Of a stretch of DNA of 5,440 nt, positions 1-5,440 are shown piece after piece. Both the position numbers and the translations under genes were made by a program. Within the stretch, counting starts at the first letter, position 1. Each line of letters begins with the position of its first letter. Source of the stretch: Lachnospiraceae bacterium (GTDB lineage Bacteria; Bacillota; Clostridia; Lachnospirales; Lachnospiraceae); NCBI GenBank assembly GCA_024695225.1, contig JAILIO010000187.1, positions 1-5,440 on the forward strand, written 5' to 3'. The notes under the pieces are model-generated. The model was not told the origin of the DNA and made no database searches. It saw only the letters and a program-made list of their open reading frames with translations.

Positions 1-1537
1 GAAGGAGCATTGCCATCAGTCCGATCAAAAGCACATACCAGCCCATCACTTCAAAAATAAAGCCCTTTATATTCTTGTCTTTCAAGTACATATAACCCTT
101 TATGCCGTGTCCCACAAAGAGATGGATCACGCCGAAGAGCATGCACCAGTCCAGAAGATACATGGGATTTTTCAAAGGGACGAACCAAACTGCAGGGATG
201 AGGGATCCGCCTTCCGGGATCTCAGCGCCAAACCATACCCTGCCGACCACATCCACAACATCTCCGAAATATCCGCCGAACATTATTCCCCAAAACAGGG
301 TTGAAAGTCCGCCATAAAGGAAAAGCTTAAGGGATTTCTTCATACCCTCGTCCATCCTGGGAAACTTCTTTACGAGGATAAATGTCACAAGGGCCACCAA
401 CAGTCCGTATGCCGCATCCGAAAGCATAAGACCAAAGAAGAAAACATAGAAGAAACTCATGATGGTTGTGGGATCGACCTCTCCCTTGCGGGGAAGACCG
501 AAGGAGGTGGTTATCCCTTCGAAATTCTCAGAGAATTTATTGTTCTTCAGTTTCACGGGAGGCTGTTCCTCTTCCTTGATATCTTCAAGTTCGACAGCCG
601 CCTTGAAATCTTTCTTTATGAGTTCTGCAGTTCTCTCCGCATCCTCTTCAGTCACATAACCGCTTATGGCAAAGGTGTTCTCTGTCTCGGGGATCTTCCC
701 CAAAAGTTCATACTTCCCTGCCCTGGCTGCGTAATAATCGTGAAGCAGCATTATATCGGTCCTGTTATCCGAATACGAAGCTATGGACTCGGCGAGTTCC
801 TGTATCCTCTTTTCGTCATTCTGCTTCTGACTCTCCATATCGGCTTTCATCTGCGCGGGAGATTTGTCCCCGGTGAGAGCGATCCTGGAAAAGCCCTTCT
901 CTCTGAGAGCATTTTCAACTGTCTCAGCATCTTTTTTAAGACAGATAAGGGCAAAATAGATGAAATCCGTATCCGTATACAAAGTCTTAAGACTGAGAGC
1001 TTTTATATCCGCGGATTTTTCGGAAATGCAGGAAACGATGCCCTCTTCCGTAAGGGCTGCCGGCACAGTGCCGATAATAAAAGATGTATTTCTGGTCCCT
1101 TTCATGCCTGCCGGTATATCCAGAGCAAGCCAGGGGGTAAGAGTCTCTTCCTGGGTGATCAGTCTGATTATGTCTGCTTTTGAATCGTCCAGACGCCTCT
1201 TGAGGTCCAGTATCGCAGAAACCTTGTCGGCTATGGCAGATCTGCGGGTCTCCGCATCCTTAAGTTCGGAAGAAGCTTTAAGCTCTCTTCCCGCAATGGA
1301 TGGAGCCTTCTTGATGGGGGCATATTCATCCAATATGCCAAGTGCCTGATCACATCTGAGTATCTGTTTTTCAAATAACTGTCTGCTGGATGTTACATCC
1401 ACCCGGTCGTACTCGTAATCTTCGGGAAGATCGATATCCGGGTCAACCGTGCCGAGGAACTGGAGTTTCTCGAGCAGAGCCTTTCTGTCTTTTCTCATGG
1501 CGCATATATTTATGCGCTTCATCCCCATTACAGCCAT
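1..1537 (-). CDS. ntpI: V/A-type ATPase subunit I (a-subunit homologue), C-terminus off the left edge
   Basis: This is the large membrane stator subunit of a V/A-type ATPase; with the K ring it forms the H+ or Na+ path across the cytoplasmic membrane. 512 residues are visible. Residues 1-330 are a hydrophilic, partly coiled-coil cytoplasmic arm. From about residue 327 (PPVKL) the family signature follows: EVDPTTIMSFFYVFFFGLML then SDAAYGL (354-380), LFWGIMFGGYFGD (414-426), PLKNP (454-458) and HLFVGHGI (472-479). Membrane segments are predicted near 359-389, 403-427, 462-480 and 491-512. Family members are roughly 640-660 residues, so about 130-150 residues, including the essential transport arginine region, are missing. 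The start at 1537 is chosen because AGGAG lies 6 bases upstream (1544-1548); ATGs at 1528 and 1522 are further in frame. It lies 21 bases after the F-like subunit. One oddity is SDAAYGL where I expect GDxGYGL. Family assignment is firm; the coupling ion cannot be told. Confidence 0.95.
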   Translation of the reverse strand, partial: MAVMGMKRINICAMRKDRKALLEKLQFLGTVDPDIDLPEDYEYDRVDVTSSRQLFEKQILRCDQALGILDEYAPIKKAPSIAGRELKASSELKDAETRRSAIADKVSAILDLKRRLDDSKADIIRLITQEETLTPWLALDIPAGMKGTRNTSFIIGTVPAALTEEGIVSCISEKSADIKALSLKTLYTDTDFIYFALICLKKDAETVENALREKGFSRIALTGDKSPAQMKADMESQKQNDEKRIQELAESIASYSDNRTDIMLLHDYYAARAGKYELLGKIPETENTFAISGYVTEEDAERTAELIKKDFKAAVELEDIKEEEQPPVKLKNNKFSENFEGITTSFGLPRKGEVDPTTIMSFFYVFFFGLMLSDAAYGLLVALVTFILVKKFPRMDEGMKKSLKLFLYGGLSTLFWGIMFGGYFGDVVDVVGRVWFGAEIPEGGSLIPAVWFVPLKNPMYLLDWCMLFGVIHLFVGHGIKGYMYLKDKNIKGFIFEVMGWYVLLIGLMAMLL

Positions 1538-1558
1538 TAGTATCTCCTGCTCAAATAA

Positions 1559-1870
1559 TCAACCGACAAGTTTGTCAATAACAGCGTCCACGGCTTTGCT
1601 TTCCCTGGTGAGAGCCGCCGCTTTCATATCCCTGATCTCGCCTGAAACATCCTCGCGGGCCTGCTCCCTGGACTGGGACAGATCACTCTCAGCTTTCCTG
1701 ACCTGATCCATTCCGCTCTGTCTGATCTCATTTGCCGTATTCTCTTTCATGTCGGTTGCTTTTTTGCGGGCGTCCTCGATGAGTTTATTTCCCTCATCCT
1801 CTGCAGCCCTGATCCTCTCAGCCGCTTTCTTTTCAGCATCCTTGACGGTATTAAGAGCTTCCTCAAGCAT
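1559..1870 (-). CDS. ntpF: V/A-type ATPase peripheral-stalk subunit (NtpF / AhaH / G-like)
   Basis: This is a 103-residue, highly charged protein that is almost all predicted helix. It is rich in Glu, Lys, Ala and Arg with heptad-like spacing (for example DAEKKAAERIRAAEDEG, residues 11-27) and has no membrane segment. That is the composition and length (about 100-110 residues) of the peripheral stalk subunit called NtpF in Enterococcus hirae and H in archaea. It pairs with subunit E in a coiled coil that holds the catalytic head to subunit I. The ATG at 1870 is preferred because AAGGAAGG (1880-1887) sits 9 bases upstream. A TTG at 1906 would add 12 residues but would start inside the inverted repeat at 1900-1912 and translate through the ribosome site. 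It is first in the operon, directly ahead of subunit I, as in ntpF-ntpI. Sequence conservation in this family is low, so the call rests on composition, length and position. Confidence 0.85.
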   Translation of the reverse strand: MLEEALNTVKDAEKKAAERIRAAEDEGNKLIEDARKKATDMKENTANEIRQSGMDQVRKAESDLSQSREQAREDVSGEIRDMKAAALTRESKAVDAVIDKLVG

Positions 1871-1879
1871 CAGAAAGTA

Positions 1880-1887
1880 CCTTCCTT
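1880..1887 (-). promoter_or_regulatory. Ribosome binding site of the F-like subunit
   Basis: AAGGAAGG on the minus strand, 9 bases before the ATG at 1870. It decides between that ATG and the upstream in-frame TTG at 1906, which has no comparable purine-rich site. Confidence 0.7.
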
Positions 1888-1899
1888 TCGGTTTTTGAT

Positions 1900-1912
1900 A
1901 GGACAATGTCCT
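1900..1912 (-). repeat. Perfect 13-bp inverted repeat in the V-ATPase operon leader
   Basis: AGGACA-A-TGTCCT is a perfect 6+1+6 inverted repeat. It lies about 22-34 bases downstream of the predicted transcription start and 30 bases upstream of the first ATG. As DNA it could be an operator half-site pair for a dimeric repressor. As RNA it could fold into a 5-bp stem with a 3-base loop. No known regulator is recognised. Confidence 0.45.
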
Positions 1913-1940
1913 GAAACGACTTAATCACAAGCACTTTGAT

Positions 1941-1969
1941 ATTTTACCATTTTTTTCGGCTTCGTACAA
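1941..1969 (-). promoter_or_regulatory. Promoter of the V/A-type ATPase operon
   Basis: On the minus strand TTGTAC (1964-1969) and TAAAAT (1941-1946) are separated by exactly 17 bases. The -10 is preceded by TGG, making an extended TGn -10. The predicted transcription start is near 1934, giving a leader of about 64 bases before the ATG at 1870. The -35 matches the SigA consensus only in TTG. The inverted repeat at 1966-1980 overlaps the -35. Confidence 0.6.
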
Positions 1970-1980
1970 GACCTTCTTGT
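1966..1980 (-). repeat. Inverted repeat over the V-ATPase -35 region
   Basis: ACAAGA-CCT-TCTTGT is a perfect 6-bp inverted repeat with a 3-base centre, extendable by one T-G and one G-C pair on either side. It covers most of the -35 hexamer at 1964-1969, the usual place for a repressor or activator site. It is not followed by a T-run that would make it a terminator. The bound protein, if any, is unknown. Confidence 0.35.
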
Positions 1981-2043
1981 GCAAATTAAAAACCTGCAGA
2001 CATCGGGCTCATCACCTGATCTCCGGCTGTCAGACCCGAAGGC

Positions 2044-2376
2044 TTATTGTCTGTAGAGTTTTCTCACCGATATGCAGTACCACACAGTAACCACCACAAA
2101 CAGCACCATAAGGACGATGTTTATGGCAGATATGCCGATATACATTTCATTTATCGCATCCATTCCTCCGCATATGACAGCGGCGATCCCCATAACCAGA
2201 GTCCTCTTTCCTATCTCAACCCCGATCCCCTTCTTTTCTTTTATGGCTGCTGTTTCCATGGATGCAGGAAGCAAAGGTTTGGGAATGTCTCCTCCCCTGA
2301 TCATCGACCAGGCTGCCCAGATGAGATATATCCCGCAGCCCGCGATCATCACATCGACCATAGAACCCATTTCCAT
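2044..2376 (-). CDS. Small membrane protein of unknown function, translationally coupled to thrC
   Basis: I do not recognise this 110-residue protein. Three hydrophobic segments are visible: about residues 8-26 (VMIAGCGIYLIWAAW), 59-77 (TLVMGIAAVICGGMDAI) and 81-104 (ISAINIVLMVLFVVVTVWY). A polar stretch at 27-57 (RGGDIPKPLLP... IKEKKG) separates the first two. The C-terminus is basic (RKLYRQ). No signal peptidase site, transporter signature or catalytic motif is evident. The ATG at 2376 overlaps the thrC stop as TGATG, with GGGGG a few bases upstream; a GTG at 2379 would add one residue. The overlap predicts coupled translation with threonine synthase. The overlap alone does not show a role in amino-acid metabolism; it could simply be a downstream passenger. 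The following 173 bases to the V-ATPase gene contain that operon's own promoter. Confidence 0.8.
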   Translation of the reverse strand: MEMGSMVDVMIAGCGIYLIWAAWSMIRGGDIPKPLLPASMETAAIKEKKGIGVEIGKRTLVMGIAAVICGGMDAINEMYIGISAINIVLMVLFVVVTVWYCISVRKLYRQ

Positions 2377-3866
2377 CACAGCACCCCCAGAAATCTCTTG
2401 ACCTCGATATCCATTTCAGCGGGATCGCACACCCTGTCATGCTTGATATCAGGGATCCTTATCTCATCGATCTGGCGGGGAACCGGAAGATTGCTGATCT
2501 TTGCCAGATTGTCTACACATACGAAAGGATCCTCGTCAAACATCCCGGGATCGATGGCTTTCACAACAGCGGGGGCAAACTTGTAAGGGCTTGCGGTGGA
2601 GGCGATGACTGCAGGAGTCATATCGCCGCTTTTATCCCTGTAATCCTTTAAAACAGCTGATGCAACAGCGGTGTGTGTGTCTGCCACATATCCGCTTTCC
2701 TTAAACAGTCTTCCGATCTCAGCTGCGGTCTTCTCTTCATCGGCATATCCGCCGCAGAACATGGAAAGCCTCTCTTCCATGGAGCTGTCAATGCTGTATC
2801 TTCCGCTTCCTGAGAGCCCGGCCATAAGGGATGCGCACTTTTCATGGCTGTCTTCCCCGCCGCATATATGATAAATGAGCCTTTCCAGGTTGCTGGATAC
2901 CAGGATGTCCATGGAAGGGGAACTTGTCACATAAAACTCCCGGTTCCTGTCATAAGTTCCTGTCCTGAAGAAATCATAAAGCACTTTGTTTTTGTTGGAA
3001 GCGCATATGAGGTTTTTCACGGGAAGCCCAATGGTGCGTGCATAATATGCGGCCAGGATATTTCCGAAATTCCCTGTGGGTACTGCTATATTGATCTCAT
3101 CTCCTGCCTTTATCTCGCCCTCATTTACCATGTTCTGATAAGCGTATACGTAATAAACGATCTGGGGTACAAGGCGTCCGATATTTATGGAGTTTGCAGA
3201 TGAAAATCTGAACCCGGCGCCCTTCAGCAGCTCATTTAACCCCTCATCCGTGAACATGGTCTTCACGCCCTTCTGAGCGTCATCAAAATTGCCCTTGATG
3301 CCTATGACACAGGTGTTTGCCCCCTTCTGGGTGATCATCTGCCTCTCCTGGACCAGGCTCACGCCGTCCTTGGGATAGAACACCACTATGCGGGTACCGG
3401 GCACATCGGCAAAGCCCGCCAGTGCAGCTTTTCCCGTGTCCCCGGATGTGGCGGTCAGTATGACCGTCTCTTCATCCGAGCCGTTTTTCGCGGCAGCTGC
3501 CGTCATGAACCGGGGCAGGATCTGCAGCGCCATATCTTTGAAAGCCATCGTAGGACCGTGCCAAAGTTCCATAAACATAGCCCCGCCGGCTTTCCTGAAG
3601 GGAACGATCCTGCTGTCATCAAAATTGTCCGAATAAGCCTCTTCCACAAATGAACGCATCTCATCTTCAGTGTAATCGTCCAAAAAGAGACCCATTATCT
3701 GCTGTGCGCATTCCCTGTAAGTCATATCCGGGCATTTCCCGGGGGCAAAGGGAAGCTTCGGTACGCTCTCCGGAACAAACAGACCTCCGTCCGGGGCTAT
3801 CCCCTTGAGAACTGCCTCAGAGGGAGAAAAAAACTCATCACCGCTTCTTGTACTCATGTATCTCAT
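2376..3866 (-). CDS. thrC: Threonine synthase
   Basis: This enzyme converts O-phospho-L-homoserine and water to L-threonine and phosphate, using pyridoxal phosphate, as the last step of threonine synthesis in the cytoplasm. The protein is complete at 496 residues, the length of the longer bacterial/fungal-type enzyme. The N-terminus YMSTRSGDE (3-11) and LKGIAPDGGLFVPESVP (20-36) is the family opening. HGPTMAFKD (103-111) carries the PLP Schiff-base lysine, Lys110. TATSGDTGKAALAGF (138-152) and SANSINIGRLVPQIVYY (223-239) are conserved cofactor and substrate regions, and VPTGNFGNILAAYYA (262-276) is the phosphate-binding loop. The start at 3866 is the first ATG after an in-frame stop; its GGGAGG (3879-3884) is 12 bases away, rather far, but the next ATG (3857) would remove family-conserved residues. 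It overlaps the downstream membrane-protein gene. No truncation or lost key residue is seen. Confidence 0.97.
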   Translation of the reverse strand: MRYMSTRSGDEFFSPSEAVLKGIAPDGGLFVPESVPKLPFAPGKCPDMTYRECAQQIMGLFLDDYTEDEMRSFVEEAYSDNFDDSRIVPFRKAGGAMFMELWHGPTMAFKDMALQILPRFMTAAAAKNGSDEETVILTATSGDTGKAALAGFADVPGTRIVVFYPKDGVSLVQERQMITQKGANTCVIGIKGNFDDAQKGVKTMFTDEGLNELLKGAGFRFSSANSINIGRLVPQIVYYVYAYQNMVNEGEIKAGDEINIAVPTGNFGNILAAYYARTIGLPVKNLICASNKNKVLYDFFRTGTYDRNREFYVTSSPSMDILVSSNLERLIYHICGGEDSHEKCASLMAGLSGSGRYSIDSSMEERLSMFCGGYADEEKTAAEIGRLFKESGYVADTHTAVASAVLKDYRDKSGDMTPAVIASTASPYKFAPAVVKAIDPGMFDEDPFVCVDNLAKISNLPVPRQIDEIRIPDIKHDRVCDPAEMDIEVKRFLGVL

Positions 3867-3907
3867 ATGGAAATATTACCTCCCGATGTGTTATCATATG
3901 TCATATG
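3863..3907. repeat. Three TCATATG heptamers upstream of and at the thrC start
   Basis: TCATATG occurs at 3863-3869, 3894-3900 and 3901-3907. The last two are directly adjacent, and the first contains the thrC start codon on the minus strand. CATATG is self-complementary, so each copy is a palindrome. In a 137-base intergenic region this is more than expected by chance, but AT-rich hexamers recur easily. A protein-binding role is only a possibility. Confidence 0.3.
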
Positions 3908-3933
3908 TCTGCATCAATGATCATTCCATCACA

Positions 3934-3961
3934 TTCTCATACAGACATTGTAGACTAAAAT
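3934..3961 (+). promoter_or_regulatory. Candidate promoter of the AP2-domain gene
   Basis: TTCTCA (3934-3939) and TAAAAT (3956-3961) are 16 bases apart on the plus strand. The predicted start is near 3968, about 36 bases before the ATG at 4004. Its -10 shares bases with the -10 of the candidate minus-strand thrC promoter, so the two would compete for polymerase if both are real. Confidence 0.4.
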
Positions 3962-3985
3962 ACCATTTTTTAACCCGGGGTGCAA
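3957..3985 (-). promoter_or_regulatory. Candidate thrC promoter
   Basis: On the minus strand TTGCAC (3980-3985) and TATTTT (3957-3962) are 17 bases apart, with TGG before the -10 giving an extended -10. The predicted start near 3950 leaves a leader of about 84 bases. Alternative -10 matches nearer the gene (TATGAT at 3893-3898, GATAAC at 3890-3895) would start transcription almost at the ribosome site, so they are less likely. TACAAT at 3947-3952 is a good -10 without a -35. Confidence 0.35.
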
Positions 3986-4003
3986 CAAAACAGGTATGAA
4001 ACA

Positions 4004-4801
4004 ATGAAGCGGGGCGTATACAAAGCACAAAAAAAGGACGGGAGCATATATTACAGGGCTTCCATAACTTTCAGCGAGAAACATATCAGTCTTTCCAGTT
4101 TCGACACCGAGAAAGAAGCGCATAAAGCCTATGTGGAGGCCGGAAAACTCCTTTTATCGACCGCGCCAGCCGACGACTATCACGCCACCCTTCGCTCCCT
4201 TCCCTTTTCCAAGTGGGTAAGCCTTGTAAATTTCAGAGACAATGGCATTTATTCTGCCTCGCCGGTCTATCTGTACAAAACGTATTTTTTCTACTACCTT
4301 GCCCCCGGTGATTACCTGATATTTGACAATGAAGACCTTTTTTATTATTCCTCTCACAGGATCATAAGACGCGGAAACAGACTTTTCGTATCTGATTACG
4401 GCTCCCAGATCGGTATACTCACCAGATACGGCGTAAGGATCCATGCGGTCCCGGGCAGGGATTACCGCTTCAAAAACGGCGACAGTTCGGATCTCAGGGT
4501 TTCAAACATAGAGGTGCTGAACTCCTATTTCGGCGTCACGAGAACTGCCTGTGAAGGACGGGTGGTATTTGAAGCCAGCATTCACATAAACGGTTACAGC
4601 CGGATCGGATTCTACAACACCCCGGAAGAAGCTGCCGTAGCCTACAATAAAGCGGCGGATATGCTTATGAAAGAAGGGATCAAAAGAAAATATTCGTTGA
4701 ATTACATAGAATCACTGAAGCCTTCAGTGTACGCAAAAATGTATGCCGAAACCGAGATCCCCGATTCAGTTTTTGAAGCCTTTTCAAGGATGCAGGGCTG
4801 A
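4004..4801 (+). CDS. Double AP2-domain protein with a degenerate HNH-like core
   Basis: This is a 265-residue soluble protein, probably DNA-binding. Residues 4-52 (GVYKAQKKDG... YRASITF... ISLSSFDTEKEAHKAYVEA) and 176-225 (FGVTRTACEG... FEASIHINGYSRIGFYNTPEEAAVAYNKAADM) each show the AP2 pattern: GV, a central xAxI strand pair, then a helix ending EEAAxAY. Between them, about 102-173 (YLIFDNEDLFYY, then VRIHAVPG, then FKNGDSSDLRVSNIEVLN), the sequence follows the core of AP2-HNH homing endonucleases. The usual H-I-N-G is F-K-N-G here (156-159) and the usual DNR is DLR (163-165), so the nuclease is probably inactive. The start ATG at 4004 is preferred, with AGG at 3992-3994 upstream; a GTG at 3980 would add 8 residues but has no ribosome site. 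It is divergent from thrC and convergent with the lysozyme. It could be a free-standing homing-type gene or a regulator derived from one. The AP2 calls are fairly firm, the HNH ancestry less so. Confidence 0.85.
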   Translation: MKRGVYKAQKKDGSIYYRASITFSEKHISLSSFDTEKEAHKAYVEAGKLLLSTAPADDYHATLRSLPFSKWVSLVNFRDNGIYSASPVYLYKTYFFYYLAPGDYLIFDNEDLFYYSSHRIIRRGNRLFVSDYGSQIGILTRYGVRIHAVPGRDYRFKNGDSSDLRVSNIEVLNSYFGVTRTACEGRVVFEASIHINGYSRIGFYNTPEEAAVAYNKAADMLMKEGIKRKYSLNYIESLKPSVYAKMYAETEIPDSVFEAFSRMQG

Positions 4802-4895
4802 AAGATCCTAAGCCTTCAGCTTCACCGCCAAATGATCAGGGCTGAAATATCCTGAGACATCAGTTTCACAGCCAAATGATCAGGTTTTAAAGATC
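4793..4895. repeat. 44-bp tandem repeat, two copies plus a degenerate third start
   Basis: Copy 1 (4793-4836) and copy 2 (4837-4880) both begin CAGGGCTGAAA and end GCCAAATGAT, and differ at 6 of 44 positions. Bases 4881-4895 match the first 15 bases of copy 1 at 12 positions and then diverge. Copy 1 begins in the last two sense codons of the AP2-domain gene and includes its TGA stop; copy 2 repeats that stop context outside the gene. As 44 is not a multiple of three, the repeat does not encode a protein repeat. GATCAGG recurs at 4834, 4878 and 4892. Neither copy ends in a T-run, so it is not an obvious terminator. Confidence 0.85.
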
Positions 4896-4897
4896 AG

Positions 4898-4911
4898 GAG
4901 CAGGAATGCTC
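4898..4911 (-). terminator. Weak hairpin downstream of the lysozyme gene
   Basis: GAGCA-GGAA-TGCTC (plus-strand reading) is a perfect 5-bp stem with a 4-base loop, 23 bases past the lysozyme stop. On the minus strand only CTGATCTTTAAAA follows, a poor T-run. It could be a weak terminator between the two convergent genes. On the plus strand the loop is of GNRA type but no T-run follows at all. Confidence 0.25.
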
Positions 4912-4933
4912 ACGGCTGAACCCCAGGATCGTC

Positions 4934-5440
4934 CTACCTCTCCCCGTAATCGACAAAACTGATATCCAGACAGGCGTCACCGTCGATACCCGGGATGCTT
5001 CCCTTGGTGGTGTACTGCCACATTGAAAACCTGTAGGGGTAATCCGGGGTCTCGCCATCATTTGACAGCCAGATATCGTAATCATAAAGGCTCCTCATAT
5101 CGATCCTCGTTAGGAGCCATTCTTTGTTTCCGTATATCATAGGCACAAAGCCTGCATTTTTTATACCCTGCAGAAATGTATTTGTTATGCCTGTCCTCTG
5201 TACTGCAGTAACCTTTGAAAGCCTGGAAGAATGACCGGACACTATCTCCATATCTATCGCCACCGGGTATATCACCTGATGTCCTGACAGCGCGGCGACA
5301 ATGAACTGAACTTCCTCAAAAGCTTCTACATCGCTGGTGGCCTGGGAGAAAAAATAAATCCCGTAGGGCATCCCCACCGCTTCTGCCCCGGCGATATTCT
5401 CCGCAAATTTTTCATCGAGACTGAGAGCCCCGGTATCATA
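4934..5440 (-). CDS. GH25 (Chalaropsis-type) lysozyme, N-terminus off the right edge
   Basis: This is a peptidoglycan hydrolase that cuts the N-acetylmuramic acid to N-acetylglucosamine bond, acting at the cell wall. The frame is open from the window edge to the TAG at 4934-4936; the 168 visible residues are the C-terminal part. Visible family features, numbered from the edge, are DEKFAENIAGAEAVGMPYGIYFFSQA (9-34), then YPVAIDMEIVSG (58-69) with the acidic D-x-E pair Asp63 and Glu65 that belongs to the active site. Next come GFVPMIYGNKEWL (97-109), YDIWLSN (121-127) and the closing WQYTTKGSIPGIDGDACLD (141-159). A full GH25 domain is about 190 residues, so only its first strand and helix, plus any signal peptide or extra domains, are missing. 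The protein ends right after the domain, with no C-terminal wall-binding repeats. A house-keeping autolysin is the likeliest role; no phage genes are seen nearby. Confidence 0.95.
   Translation of the reverse strand, partial: YDTGALSLDEKFAENIAGAEAVGMPYGIYFFSQATSDVEAFEEVQFIVAALSGHQVIYPVAIDMEIVSGHSSRLSKVTAVQRTGITNTFLQGIKNAGFVPMIYGNKEWLLTRIDMRSLYDYDIWLSNDGETPDYPYRFSMWQYTTKGSIPGIDGDACLDISFVDYGER

Noticed and set aside
740..1349. Two overlapping plus-strand open frames of 147 and 129 codons.
   Set aside because: Both are antisense to the well-supported V-ATPase subunit I frame and show no recognisable protein features or ribosome sites.
1990..2043. Possible intrinsic terminator after the small membrane protein (TCGGG...CCCGA pairing followed by TTTTT on the minus strand).
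   Set aside because: The stem is only 5 bp with a large interior, and it ends about 10 bases before the T-run, so it does not have intrinsic terminator geometry.
2047..2586. 179-codon open frame on the plus strand.
   Set aside because: It lies antisense across thrC and the membrane protein, both with better evidence. Its translation is rich in His, Pro and Ser with no domain, typical of a shadow frame.
3867..3979. T-box or other amino-acid riboswitch in the thrC leader.
   Set aside because: The leader is at most about 110 bases and lacks the T-box sequence, a specifier stem and a terminator hairpin.
3980..4003. GTG start at 3980 for the AP2-domain protein.
   Set aside because: No Shine-Dalgarno site precedes it, and the AP2 pattern begins only just after the ATG at 4004.
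4154..4444. 96-codon minus-strand open frame.
   Set aside because: It is antisense to the AP2-domain gene and resembles no family; it is explained by the codon pattern of that gene.
4793..4895. CRISPR array.
   Set aside because: The two units are directly adjacent and similar over their full 44 bases, with no constant repeat separated by unique spacers, and no cas genes nearby.

Overview
The window looks like a chromosomal piece of a Clostridia genome, most likely Lachnospiraceae or a close relative. The grounds are a bacterial V/A-type ATPase cluster beginning with an F-like then an I subunit, moderate base composition with frequent ATA, AGA and AGG codons, purine-rich Shine-Dalgarno sites, a GH25 lysozyme, and an AP2-domain protein of a kind I associate with this group. 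The assignment is inference; no rRNA or other marker is present.

Left part (1-2000), all on the minus strand: the promoter-proximal end of a V/A-type ATPase operon. A good extended -10 promoter (1941-1969) drives a 103-aa coiled-coil peripheral-stalk subunit (1559-1870, NtpF/AhaH-like). After 21 bases comes the large membrane subunit I (start 1537), whose C-terminal part runs off the left edge. The operon leader holds two perfect inverted repeats that could be operator or RNA elements. The F-I order matches the start of the classical ntpFIKECGABD arrangement, so the rotor ring and catalytic genes should follow beyond base 1.

Middle (2044-3866), also minus: threonine synthase (thrC, complete, catalytic lysine visible), followed with a TGATG stop/start overlap by a 110-aa protein with three predicted membrane segments that I do not recognise. 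The overlap predicts translational coupling of the two.

Right part: divergent from thrC, on the plus strand, lies a 265-aa protein (4004-4801) with an AP2-like DNA-binding domain at each end. Its middle resembles an HNH homing-endonuclease core but lacks the expected catalytic histidine. It may be a DNA-binding protein derived from a homing endonuclease. Its candidate promoter overlaps a candidate thrC promoter. A 44-bp tandem repeat begins in its last codons and includes the stop codon. Convergent to it, on the minus strand and cut by the right edge, is a GH25 lysozyme (4934 to beyond 5440).

No rRNA, tRNA, CRISPR array or insertion sequence was seen. The least ordinary items are the double-AP2/degenerate-HNH protein with its adjoining repeat, and the unknown membrane protein coupled to thrC.
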